64,000 nucleotides of DNA from assembly GCA_047633195.1 (NCBI GenBank), contig JBLIEU010000009.1:25664-89663 (forward strand), in the 5' to 3' direction. Position 1 is the first letter of the stretch; each line of letters begins with the position of its first letter. Source of the stretch: JAKVAV01 sp047633195. Its GTDB lineage: Bacteria > Bacteroidota > Bacteroidia > Flavobacteriales_D > Cryomorphaceae. A model generated the notes under the pieces. The model ran no database searches and had not been told where the DNA came from. It was given only the letters and a program-made list of their open reading frames with translations. Shown here piece by piece: positions 53,514-61,247 of this stretch. Made by a program: the position numbers and the translations under genes.

Positions 53514-54886
53514 GCTGAAGGTTTTTTTCGGCCTTTTCCACCTTTGCCACGTTTACCGTTCTCTTGATCTGAAGTTTCTTCGAGCTCAACCTCTACTTTT
53601 TCTACTTTCTCTTCCTTGACGTTGCGCCTTCCATCCATTTCGGGAATCAAATTGACACTCTTTTCATCCAAATCGGGAATCCGATTCAGGTAAATCTGCT
53701 CGCCTTCGTTTAGTCCCGCTAAAATAACCACCTCATTTGTATTGGTAGAACCAACCATTACTTCTTGCTTTTCTGCGCTCAAACCAGACTTCTTAAACAC
53801 GTAGGTTATGGAGTCATCTTGATTGAATAGCCCTTCTATAGGGATGTAAAGCACATTTTCTTGAACATCTGTAATGATTTGATTGCTCGTGGTCATCGAT
53901 GGTTTTAGGAGGTCATCTCTTTCATTAAGAACAATATTTACTTGAAATATTTTCGCATCTGAATTTGGGCGTTGTTCACCCACATTGGCCACTTTAATGA
54001 CATCACCGCTCAATCTCTTCTCGGGAAATGCATCCAGCCCAAGCTCCACGGTCTGACCTTCTTTTACTTTTCGAATGTCAACCTCATTTACATAAGTCAC
54101 AGAGATCATCGTACTCAAGTCGGGTAGGGTAGCTACCACAGGATCCCAGGCACTAATTTGTGATCCTTTTCCAACGGATTGTCCATTCCAATCTTTCTTA
54201 TAAATCAACATGCCATCTTCTGGAGCAGTAATGGTGAATGACTCCATCAATGTTATCATGCCGTCCAGATTGCGCTGTTCTTTTTGCTTGTTCAGAATTA
54301 CTTCCTGCATTTTTGCAATGTTCTGTTCTCGCTTTATTTTGTAATTCTCAGTGGCCTGAGTATAGGCTCTTCCCGCTTTTGCCAAATCTATTTCTGCCTG
54401 TCTAATTGTTGCAGGAGGCTCGTATTGACTTTGATCTAGCTTGAGTTGCATTTCGTCTACCGAGTAATTCAAGTTGATCAATTCATCTCTGGATTTACGC
54501 ATTTCCAAGGTAGTGTCTAGCTTGGTCTGTATGAACTGCGACTCAATCTTCTCCATCTCCAACTGACTGTCTTTAACCTTATTGGTTAGTTCAGATGGAT
54601 CGAGATTTGCTACATAATCACCTTTTCTAACAAAGGTTCCTTCATCAATAATATCCTGGATCGTCATATTCCAGATTCGGTAATTCCTGGTCCCACGGGG
54701 TCCAAGAATCTGAACTGAATTTTTGGCTTCTAACTCTCCTGTGGTGGTAATATCTACGACGAATGTTCCTTTTTTAACTGTCGCTAAAACACCAGTTGAT
54801 TCACTTTCTGAAGCAGAAGTGAGAAAATAGATGAGGGCAACGACTGCCACAGCCACTATCGCAATCGGAATAATCTTATTTTTCAT
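53510..54886 (-). CDS. MacA/HlyD-like membrane fusion protein
   Basis: From the ATG at 54886 (MKNKIIPIAIVAVAVVALIYFL anchor) the protein has 458 residues: lipoyl/barrel-sandwich halves (VVDITTTGELEAKNSVQI ... YKKDWNGQSVGKGSQI), a long helical hairpin (about 95-200), beta-barrel and a membrane-proximal domain. The C-terminal tail (EEKVEKVEVELEETSDQENGKRGKGGKGRKK) is charged. It bridges the permease and TolC in efflux. Upstream in-frame ATGs reach 55063 but that extension overlaps the divergent lipoprotein gene and would bury the anchor. Confidence 0.9.
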   Translation of the reverse strand: MKNKIIPIAIVAVAVVALIYFLTSASESESTGVLATVKKGTFVVDITTTGELEAKNSVQILGPRGTRNYRIWNMTIQDIIDEGTFVRKGDYVANLDPSELTNKVKDSQLEMEKIESQFIQTKLDTTLEMRKSRDELINLNYSVDEMQLKLDQSQYEPPATIRQAEIDLAKAGRAYTQATENYKIKREQNIAKMQEVILNKQKEQRNLDGMITLMESFTITAPEDGMLIYKKDWNGQSVGKGSQISAWDPVVATLPDLSTMISVTYVNEVDIRKVKEGQTVELGLDAFPEKRLSGDVIKVANVGEQRPNSDAKIFQVNIVLNERDDLLKPSMTTSNQIITDVQENVLYIPIEGLFNQDDSITYVFKKSGLSAEKQEVMVGSTNTNEVVILAGLNEGEQIYLNRIPDLDEKSVNLIPEMDGRRNVKEEKVEKVEVELEETSDQENGKRGKGGKGRKKPSA

Positions 54887-55004
54887 AATGGTGCGAATAT
54901 AGCTTGTTCGTTTGATGGGAAAACAATGAATCGTACAAATCAGGCAGTTAAGTATTGTTAACCTCTCGGCATAATACTTGGAGAGGAGATTGAAATAATC
55001 CTTT

Positions 55005-55637
55005 ATGTCCATTCGTCTGCTTATCTCTTTTGCCACCATTTTATTATTGTCCTCTTGTACCAATTATCAATACGTTCACCTTACTTCCGATTTGCCTAAA
55101 ACCACAGATTCTCAACACTACTACCTAGCTGATTCGATGATTTATGTGGATTTTGATTTTAATGGAAATCAATTTCCCGTCAATATGTATTTCCTCAATG
55201 AGAGTGAAATCCCCATCTATTTTGATTTGACGGAGACGCTTTTCTTTGAGAATGGTTCTCTCGTAGAAAGTGCTTATAAATTGGCTGATGGAGTATTGGA
55301 AGAAAGGATTCTGATTCCCGCAGGAAACGGCGCTTGGTTTCAATTCAGACCCTATAAAACTGAACGGATGCCCGTTATAAAAGCTCAATCAAGTTACATC
55401 GAGATAAGTGATGATGTCCGAAAGGAGTCGGTCTTAGGCAAAAAAATGGATGGAAGGGGTAGAGGATTCGAAATACTCCTTACGTACCGAATTGGTGATG
55501 AGGGGGAATTAAAAACGTCTTTGAGTGCTGAATTTAAGGAAGAGTACATCTACTTCACCTCACAAAAACCTGAGTTTTTCCCTAGCGGTAGATCGCCATA
55601 CTGCTACTACATTGCAGAAGAGAGTGAAGGTGGGTAA
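55005..55637 (+). CDS. Hypothetical lipoprotein
   Basis: A 210-residue protein with a lipoprotein signal (LISFATILLLSSC, Cys about 18). The mature part is rich in beta strands and aromatic residues (IYVDFDFNGNQFPVNMYFLNESEIPIYFDL; WFQFRPYKTERMPVIKAQSSYIEISDD). I do not recognise the family. It is divergent from the efflux operon; this alone does not link them. Confidence 0.75.
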   Translation: MSIRLLISFATILLLSSCTNYQYVHLTSDLPKTTDSQHYYLADSMIYVDFDFNGNQFPVNMYFLNESEIPIYFDLTETLFFENGSLVESAYKLADGVLEERILIPAGNGAWFQFRPYKTERMPVIKAQSSYIEISDDVRKESVLGKKMDGRGRGFEILLTYRIGDEGELKTSLSAEFKEEYIYFTSQKPEFFPSGRSPYCYYIAEESEGG

Positions 55638-55734
55638 ATTGCTGCAAGTCTATTGTTTGAGGTGGCCTCTGCCTCACTCTACTATTTAATGTTAGAGACT
55701 CTAGACTAAGCTCTCCTCCGCCTTAACAAAGAGT

Positions 55735-55893
55735 TCATTTTTTCTTTTTAATCCAAACAAACAATATCAGCAAAGCGATGATTACGACAATCGGAATCAG
55801 GTAAAGGGGATTGTCCCAGACATAAATGGACTCATCACCTTGTCCTAGGTCGATGTGAGTTGGGCTTTGGGCGCCTAATGATAATAGAGTCAT
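55735..55893 (-). CDS. Small single-helix membrane protein, 52 residues
   Basis: The frame reads MTLLSLGAQSPTHIDLGQGD, then ESIYVWDNPLYLIPIVVIIA, then LLILFVWIKKKK. It has one membrane helix (about 30-48) and a lysine tail. The motif PTHIDLGQGDESIYVWDNP looks conserved and resembles small proteins I recall in other Bacteroidota. The start ATG at 55893 follows an A-rich stretch. It lies 48 nt before the NlpC/P60 gene's stop in the same direction. Function is unknown. Confidence 0.7.
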   Translation of the reverse strand: MTLLSLGAQSPTHIDLGQGDESIYVWDNPLYLIPIVVIIALLILFVWIKKKK

Positions 55894-55940
55894 TTTTTTT
55901 TATTCTAAAGTTGAAAAGGTAATAATTAATTAGAAATAAT

Positions 55941-56684
55941 CTACCCTGAAATCACGCGTTTCACAATTCTTAGCCTGTGACTGTATGATTCATTTTCACT
56001 GTTGTAGATTCCTTCGTGATCAATCCGTTCGATGCGCACTGAGCCACTCGCGTGGATAATATTTTCACCATCTAGCATGATCCCAACGTGAGTGATTCGT
56101 CCTTCTTCGTTATCGAAGTAGGCCAAGTCTCCAGCTTTGGCAGTTTCTACAAAATCCACTGTTTCTCCAATCTCGGCTTGTTGGTGGGCATCTCGAGGAA
56201 GTTGAATGCCGCTGCAGGAATATACGACTTGAACAAATCCTGAGCAGTCGATGCCCAGAATCGATTTCCCACCCCATAAATAAGGCGCTCCTATCAACTG
56301 ATTGGCGTAGAAAAGAGGGCCTTTTTTTTCCTCTTCATTGCTACTGTCAAAATAGAATTTTCGAGCCCCGATGTAAAACTCCCCCAAGTTTACTTTTGAA
56401 CCAGCTGGAAGGAACCAGGTTTGATCACCGTTTGCCAAAGGCGCAAATGCAGAACCGATCTTATGGTTCAATTCTACCTTTTCAGAAATAGGTGTATGTT
56501 GTTTCCGATCAATCCAACACTCGTATTGATCGGATGTGTTTTTGATAAGCACCCACTTTTTTTGCTCTTCGAGAACGGAATAAATTTCTCCAAAAAGGAG
56601 TTGGGTGACCATTTCACTTTTATCATTCGGTTCGTGTCGACCAGGAACCAATGGAAGAGCAATACAACCTAATTCTTCTTTCAT
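55941..56684 (-). CDS. NlpC/P60 peptidoglycan peptidase (C40)
   Basis: A 247-residue protein with two SH3-like regions (about 1-120) and a C-terminal NlpC/P60 domain: LWGGKSILGIDCSGFVQVVY (catalytic Cys), GDLAYFDNEEGRITHVGIML (catalytic His) and ENIIHASGSVRI (third polar residue). The order matches Bacteroidota gamma-D-Glu-DAP endopeptidases that trim or recycle stem peptides. There is no clear signal peptide, which fits a cytoplasmic recycling role. It starts 1 nt after the stop of the upstream membrane protein gene. Confidence 0.9.
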   Translation of the reverse strand: MKEELGCIALPLVPGRHEPNDKSEMVTQLLFGEIYSVLEEQKKWVLIKNTSDQYECWIDRKQHTPISEKVELNHKIGSAFAPLANGDQTWFLPAGSKVNLGEFYIGARKFYFDSSNEEEKKGPLFYANQLIGAPYLWGGKSILGIDCSGFVQVVYSCSGIQLPRDAHQQAEIGETVDFVETAKAGDLAYFDNEEGRITHVGIMLDGENIIHASGSVRIERIDHEGIYNSENESYSHRLRIVKRVISG

Positions 56685-56685
56685 A

Positions 56686-56877
56686 TTATAGTTCTTCCGA
56701 TTCGTTCGCTGCTTTTTCCTTTCGTTTTTTCCTTAGCATGCCAGCGAAGTTAAAGGCAATGAGCCCTGATAAGAAAGCAAAGCTAATGTCACTCCTATTT
56801 TCGGACCAGCTAAAATCTTCAACTTGAATTAGCCCATAGAGAGCGAATCCAAAAAGTATCAGCGTCGAGATAACCAT
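56686..56877 (-). CDS. Small two-helix membrane protein
   Basis: From the ATG at 56877 the protein has 63 residues with two membrane helices (MVISTLILFGFALYGLIQV and ISFAFLSGLIAFNFAGM) and a charged tail (RKKRKEKAANESEEL). The frame is open further upstream and a GTG at 56898 or an earlier rare start could extend it; the amphipathic stretch ahead (FFELVYHSISGINIVFKAIL) looks coding. The part upstream of about 56988 is shadow of the lipoprotein gene. Function is unknown. Confidence 0.6.
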   Translation of the reverse strand: MVISTLILFGFALYGLIQVEDFSWSENRSDISFAFLSGLIAFNFAGMLRKKRKEKAANESEEL

Positions 56878-56987
56878 TATTTCAAATAGGTATTTCACGG
56901 TCGAAAGATAGTCAGCGGCTGATAATATTGCTTTAAAAACAATATTAATTCCAGAGATGGAATGATAAACCAATTCGAAAAAAGCTT

Positions 56988-57395
56988 TTAAGGATTTAAC
57001 AATCGTCCGTATGGAAATTGGTCTTCTTGTTCTCTTTTGGTACCTGACCAAGTGCCTGTGAAATTGTCTTCTTCGGCAGACCAAGATCCCGATAGCTCAG
57101 TTTCAGAAAGGTGTGCGTCATAGATGGCAACTCTTCCAAATACGGTGGCCATCATCGTCAGCTCCCCGTCTTCATTGACCGATCCCGTGAAAATGAATGA
57201 TTGATTGTCAGATTCAACTGGATAGGCGACGCCTTCTGAAATGCCATCCTCTTTAATTCTTATTTTCATGGTACCTGATTCGTCTCCAGTGAATGAGCAA
57301 TCCCAAGCACCCTCGTATTTCTCTAGCTTATTTTCTTCGCAAGAGGTGAAAATAAGACAAGCAAACAGCAGGAATGATAAGATGCGGATCGACAT
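56988..57395 (-). CDS. Hypothetical lipoprotein
   Basis: A 135-residue protein with lipoprotein signal LLFACLIFTSC (Cys about 19). The mature part is a small beta-rich domain with repeated TGTWSG/GSWS-type turns (YEGAWDCSFTGDESGTMKIRI; ELSGSWSAEEDNFTGTWSGTK), as in lipocalin-like or membrane-attached small barrels of Bacteroidota. The exact family is not recognised. Confidence 0.75.
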   Translation of the reverse strand: MSIRILSFLLFACLIFTSCEENKLEKYEGAWDCSFTGDESGTMKIRIKEDGISEGVAYPVESDNQSFIFTGSVNEDGELTMMATVFGRVAIYDAHLSETELSGSWSAEEDNFTGTWSGTKREQEDQFPYGRLLNP

Positions 57396-57572
57396 AGCTA
57401 GTAGGTTTGAATGAGTAAAGTTAAGACAATCGCCTCTGGAATGCCATTTTTACTTAGAAGTGTGCGTGGTGAGCTTTGTCACTTTGTCCTTATTTCCCTA
57501 ATAAGTACAAGTAAATTGATCACCTAAAGTAAAGGTCAGAATGATTTGAACTTCTGTAAGGTCAACATAGTC

Positions 57573-57868
57573 TTAGATACTGTGAAAGAACAAATCCGTA
57601 TTTGCTGAGATTACGGCTTCTTTTCCAAACCTCATTGGCTTCATCTCTGCGTTAACGAAGCTACTTCTCATTACTGCCAATACATCTTTGTTGTCATCAA
57701 AAAAACAGCTCTGAGATTGGGCTTGACTTCGGGATGTTGCAAACAAGACTGCAAGGCCTTTTGCATATAGGAAGGATCTTGAGAATTCATACTTCCCGAA
57801 AGGAGAAGAATCATGAACAATACGAGAACGGAGAGATTTCTAAACGAGGAGAGCTCGATTTTGGTCAT
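57573..57868 (-). pseudogene. Small exported protein with a homopolymer frameshift
   Basis: The frame starts MTKIELSSFRNLSVLVLFMILLLSGSMNSQ (signal peptide) and continues DPSYMQKALQSCLQHPEVKPNLRAVFL, then stops at TAA. Adding one T to the T7 run (plus strand A7, 57699-57705) gives AVFFDDNKDVLAVMRSSFVNAEMKPMRFGKEAVISANTDLFFHSI and a 98-residue protein. This restored end looks more natural, so a one-base loss, or slippage at the homopolymer, is likely. The family is unknown. Confidence 0.5.
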
Positions 57869-57879
57869 ACCTTTGTTTT

Positions 57880-58362
57880 ATGGAGTATTTGGAGATTTTA
57901 GAAGATGGCGTCTACAAAAAGAAGGCCAACAAAAAACTGGTTCAGAAGCTTAGGCAAATGAAGCCGAGGCAGATTGATGCCGAAGCACACACCGCCCACG
58001 ACGAAGCTTTTGAAGAGATCGATTGCCTCAAATGCGCCAACTGCTGCAAGACCACTAGCCCAGGGATGAAAGAGCGAGATGTGGAGCGCTTGGCGAAACA
58101 CTTACGCATCCGTCCCTCTGCCGTCATTGAGACTTATATGTTTCTTGATGCCGATGGAGACTATGTTTTTAAATCAGCCCCGTGTCCATTTCTAGGCGCC
58201 GATAATTATTGCTCGGTTTACGAAAGTCGACCGACAGCTTGCCGAGAATATCCGCATACGAACCGCAAGCGTTTTCAGCAGATTCTAAACCTCTCTTTGA
58301 AGAATACAGAAGTGTGCCCTGCGGTAGTGCGGGTTTTTGATAAGCTCCGCGAAAATCGTTAG
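57880..58362 (+). CDS. YkgJ-family cysteine-cluster protein
   Basis: A 160-residue protein with the Zn/Fe-binding cysteine cluster CLKCANCC (about 49-56), SAPCPFLGADNYCSVYESRPTACREYPH and a later EVCPAVV. This matches YkgJ/UPF0153 (PF03692), a family predicted to bind a metal or Fe-S cluster; role unknown. It is convergent with the NTF2-like gene, the stops being adjacent. Confidence 0.88.
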   Translation: MEYLEILEDGVYKKKANKKLVQKLRQMKPRQIDAEAHTAHDEAFEEIDCLKCANCCKTTSPGMKERDVERLAKHLRIRPSAVIETYMFLDADGDYVFKSAPCPFLGADNYCSVYESRPTACREYPHTNRKRFQQILNLSLKNTEVCPAVVRVFDKLRENR

Positions 58363-58746
58363 TTAGCGGGGAAACCAGCAGCGAATAATCTTCCCTTCCA
58401 CCACTTCATAAATGGCCATAATCTTAATTGGCTTGTCGCGGCCAGTGATCCATTCGTGATCAAAAACAAAGTTCCCTTGGGTCATCCTGCCTATCAGGGT
58501 GGACTTGTTATTCGGGTTTGCCTTAAACATGGCTCCATAGCGCATTCTTATTTCCTCGCGCCCTGTCATTGTAGGGTCAGTATCACCAAGGTTCATATAG
58601 AGTTTGGCGTCCTCCGCGAAGAGGTTTGTAAATGCATTAATGTCTTGTTTGTTGTAGGCGTCCAACTGGGCTTGAACCACTTGAATGGGCTCTTGGGCGT
58701 GAACCGAAGAAGCCGTCAGACAAACTATGATAAGAAATTTTTTCAA
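58363..58746 (-). CDS. Exported NTF2-like (SnoaL) protein
   Basis: From the TTG at 58746 (LKKFLIIVCLTASSVHAQ signal peptide) the protein has 127 residues. VVQAQLDAYNKQDINAFTNLFAEDAKLYMNLGDTDPTMTGREEIRMRYGAMF and IKIMAIYEVVEGKIIRCWF are typical of the SnoaL-like NTF2 fold. The fold hosts varied enzymes and binding proteins, so no function is claimed. The frame is open to 58899 but the upstream part gives no plausible N-terminus. Confidence 0.78.
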   Translation of the reverse strand: MKKFLIIVCLTASSVHAQEPIQVVQAQLDAYNKQDINAFTNLFAEDAKLYMNLGDTDPTMTGREEIRMRYGAMFKANPNNKSTLIGRMTQGNFVFDHEWITGRDKPIKIMAIYEVVEGKIIRCWFPR

Positions 58747-58833
58747 TCGATTTTTTGCGAAAGATAAGTGATTCGCTTCACTGCGTAAATAGGTTATGCT
58801 TTGTAGTAAGTACTTGCAGAAAAAATAAGCAAG

Positions 58834-59241
58834 ATGATAGATCTCGGATATTCGCTTTACTGCAAAAATTATTTTTTCCAAAAGTTTCTCGTACTCCAAT
58901 TATTGATCAATCCGAAGGTAGAAGGATATCCGCCCATCTTTCTGATATGCCGCGACAGGCTAGGGGAGAAGCGGTGTGAATTTATCATCGGACTTACATT
59001 CGATCAACTCAATCAGATCTTAATGCAGGCCGTCGAGAATGACGCTCGGATCTCGATAGCCGAGAAGATCAGCGATTTCTTGATGTCCACTAAGAAATCA
59101 GCGGAGATCTCGATCCCAAACCTTTTGGGAAAACCCCTCGCACTCCAAGGCCTCGATTTATCTGCCCGAGTGCGAAAGTTTCAAGTGGAGCCCGAATGCG
59201 ACGATCGAGCGCTGTACTACTTTGAACTGCTTGATGGGTAG
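58834..59241 (+). CDS. Hypothetical protein, 135 residues
   Basis: The protein has a mixed hydrophobic N-terminal part (GYSLYCKNYFFQKFLVLQLLINP) and a more regular C-terminal half (IIGLTFDQLNQILMQAVENDARISIAEKISDFLMSTKKSAEISIPNLLGKPL). There is no signal peptide or recognised family. It lies divergent from the NTF2-like gene. Support is the open frame and protein-like composition only. Confidence 0.45.
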   Translation: MIDLGYSLYCKNYFFQKFLVLQLLINPKVEGYPPIFLICRDRLGEKRCEFIIGLTFDQLNQILMQAVENDARISIAEKISDFLMSTKKSAEISIPNLLGKPLALQGLDLSARVRKFQVEPECDDRALYYFELLDG

Positions 59242-59615
59242 TATTCCCAGAATGTGGTAGGGTTTGGATTACACCGAGCGCACAGAGAAAATTTGAAGCC
59301 CAAAGCTCAATATTTTTGAGGTCACAGAGAATCGCTGGAGCGGTTGATGAGCTCGCAGAGAGAAATCTTGAACTCTTCTCTCACTAATCGCTAGCGATCC
59401 TCTTTGAACTCATGGCTTCGAACTTTACTTGTCCCTTTTCTTTGCGGCCTCTGCGCCAACCGAACTCTTGTCTTATCAATCCATTACCGTGTATAATGTT
59501 AATCCTTAAATCCTCAATCACACGCTCCAAAGACCCGCCGATCAAATAAAATTCTAATACGTAAATACATTACGTCCTGCCCCCAGATCTTTGAATCATA
59601 ATTAAAACAAACACT
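59242..59615. other. Gap of 374 nt with repeat-like sequence
   Basis: No gene is visible here. The stretch 59265-59470 contains several variants of CACAGAGA/CTCTGCGG-type words in both orientations, suggesting a decayed inverted repeat, and includes the first copy of a dispersed 49-nt repeat (59420-59468). Confidence 0.5.
59420..59468 (+). repeat. Dispersed repeat, copy 1
   Basis: GAACTTTACTTGTCCCTTTT followed by CTTTGCGGCCTCTGCGCCAA and CCGAACTCT. It matches copy 2 (61089-61138) with a few substitutions and one indel. Confidence 0.75.
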
Positions 59616-59858
59616 ATGAAAAATCTATCTGACGCTTACCGCTTCATCAACTCTTTTCCTCGTCCAGGTGGGCTGAACGCCAACTCTTGGAATGCCGTTA
59701 AACGATTGGCTTACCACGCTTGGGAATGCCATTTTAGTCAAATCCGCTTTCGCCACAACATCAACTTTCTCTGCAAAGAATTCTACTTAATGATTCGCAC
59801 GCCTGAGGGCAAGTTTATCGTACCCGAAGAAAAATTTTCTTATGATCCTGCTTTATAA
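59616..59858 (+). CDS. Hypothetical small protein, 80 residues
   Basis: The protein reads MKNLSDAYRFINSFPRPGGL at the start and ends with LMIRTPEGKFIVPEEKFSYD. It is basic and rich in Trp, His and Phe, with no signal peptide or membrane helix. No family is recognised. It sits between the repeat-rich gap and the bestrophin pseudogene. The clean ATG, the A-rich upstream and the composition favour a real gene. Confidence 0.55.
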   Translation: MKNLSDAYRFINSFPRPGGLNANSWNAVKRLAYHAWECHFSQIRFRHNINFLCKEFYLMIRTPEGKFIVPEEKFSYDPAL

Positions 59859-59944
59859 TAGGCCCCGTTAATAAGCTCGTCTCCTCAATTCATTTTTTTC
59901 ACTGATGGATTGATTTCAACTTAAATCGGTACAATAATAAATGG

Positions 59945-60970
59945 CTACATCAATATATCATTCTTCGCCTCAATCGGCTTAGGAAGATCGGTTTCATCGA
60001 GTATTTCGCGCAGGTCTATTGTAATGGTGCGGCAAAGAGAGAGCATAGGTATACCGTTTGCCATTCCCGAGAAGGGGTTTTCGGAGTAATTGCCTACGAC
60101 TGCCATCATCACATACACCCAGCCTATTAAGGCCGTGATGGGAATGGAAAGCCAAAAACCCCAATCCCCAATTTTCATCAACTCGGGGATCATACTAAAG
60201 GGAACCAATAACAAGAATATACTAATAAAGTACCTACTCATATTGGCATACTGCCTAGGGAAGGGGGATTTTTTAATTCGCTCATTCTTACCCTGATGGG
60301 TATAGAAATTCTTTAAGAGCATGGCCATTTCCATGTGGCGGAAATCGTCGATCAAGTCTAGTCTCCTGAGTTCTTTCAACTCTTTGGATTGCGCATTGAT
60401 TATTTGAGTCGCTGTATTGGTGCGATTGATCAGTTCATCGTATTCTCCTTTAGGCAGAAAGCGGCTGAGCTCGACTTGAGTCACTTCATCGTCTACCAGT
60501 CATACGCCAAACTGCCGTTGGTATCTTTTGGCCATAACACCCCCTTGACTGATGTGCTCCCAGGTAGTGGGAATAAGCAGTTTACTGCGGTGCGCGTATA
60601 TCCACGCGAGATGGCGATAGATCAATCTTTTTTTAATTTTTTGTAGTTCGGATGGATTAACATCTGTCTCGGTAAACTGGTTTGTAATAAAACCATCCAC
60701 CATCATACCCCAACTGCGGCTATCGTTTACGATTCCGCCCCAAATCTTTCTGGCTTCCCAAAGCCTGTCGTAAGATTGGCTATTCTTGAATCCGACATAA
60801 AAGGCAACTGCGGTACCAATGACGGAGACGGGAAGCTAAGGAATGGAGAGGGTAAATACCCCAAACCGATAAAGACATGCGATAAATGAGGCTCCGCAGA
60901 GTAGCCAAACAATGTGATGCCCAGACCACTTTATCAGATTCAGAAATTTTATGGATTTGGAGACAATCAT
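59945..60970 (-). pseudogene. Bestrophin-family anion channel with two in-frame stop codons
   Basis: From the ATG at 60970 one uninterrupted frame of 341 codons reads MIVSKSIKFLNLIKWSGHHI, then FGVFTLSIP, TAG (60838-60836), LPVSVIGTAVAFYVGFKNSQ, SYDRLWEARKIWGGIVNDSR, further helices and IYRHLAWIYAHR, TGA (60502-60500), then the C-terminal half with ERIKKSPFPRQYANMSRYFI. The motifs are those of the prokaryotic bestrophin family (PF01062). No frameshift is present; the first stop sits where Trp is expected (SIPWLP). It is probably a young pseudogene, unless the stops are read through or are sequencing errors. It is flanked by the two copies of a dispersed repeat. Confidence 0.88.
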
Positions 60971-61088
60971 ATTGGTCGCTTGTAGAGTTGAATAGAGTTG
61001 CAATTTATCAAATATTGATCGTGCTTGACATTGCTGTTGATTTGAACTCTCATGGATCGCTTCCGATTCTCTGTGAACTAGAGGTTTT

Positions 61089-61138
61089 GAACTTTGCTTG
61101 TCCCTTCTCCTCTGTGGCCTCTGTGCGAACTGAACTCT
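61089..61138 (+). repeat. Dispersed repeat, copy 2
   Basis: GAACTTTGCTTGTCCCTTCT followed by CCTCTGTGGCCTCTGTGCGA and ACTGAACTCT. It is the same orientation as copy 1 and lies upstream of the mscS-like gene. Confidence 0.75.
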
Positions 61139-61140
61139 AC

Positions 61141-61196
61141 ATAAAGCAATCTGTTTCAAATAGTTCTAATAAAGCAATCTGTTTCAAATAGTTCTA
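61141..61196 (+). repeat. Perfect tandem duplication of 28 nt
   Basis: The unit ATAAAGCAATCTGTTTCAAA+TAGTTCTA occurs twice without mismatch, directly upstream of the mscS-like promoter. Confidence 0.95.
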
Positions 61197-61216
61197 GCAT
61201 TTTTAAATGTGAATAC

Positions 61217-61224
61217 TATTTTTG
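61217..61224 (+). promoter_or_regulatory. -7 promoter element TATTTTTG of the mscS-like gene
   Basis: TATTTTTG matches TAnnTTTG and overlaps the region an upstream GTG start would translate. It ends 23 nt before the ATG at 61248. No TTG is seen at proper spacing. Confidence 0.5.
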
Positions 61225-61247
61225 CAAAAACAATCAAAACAAATAAA

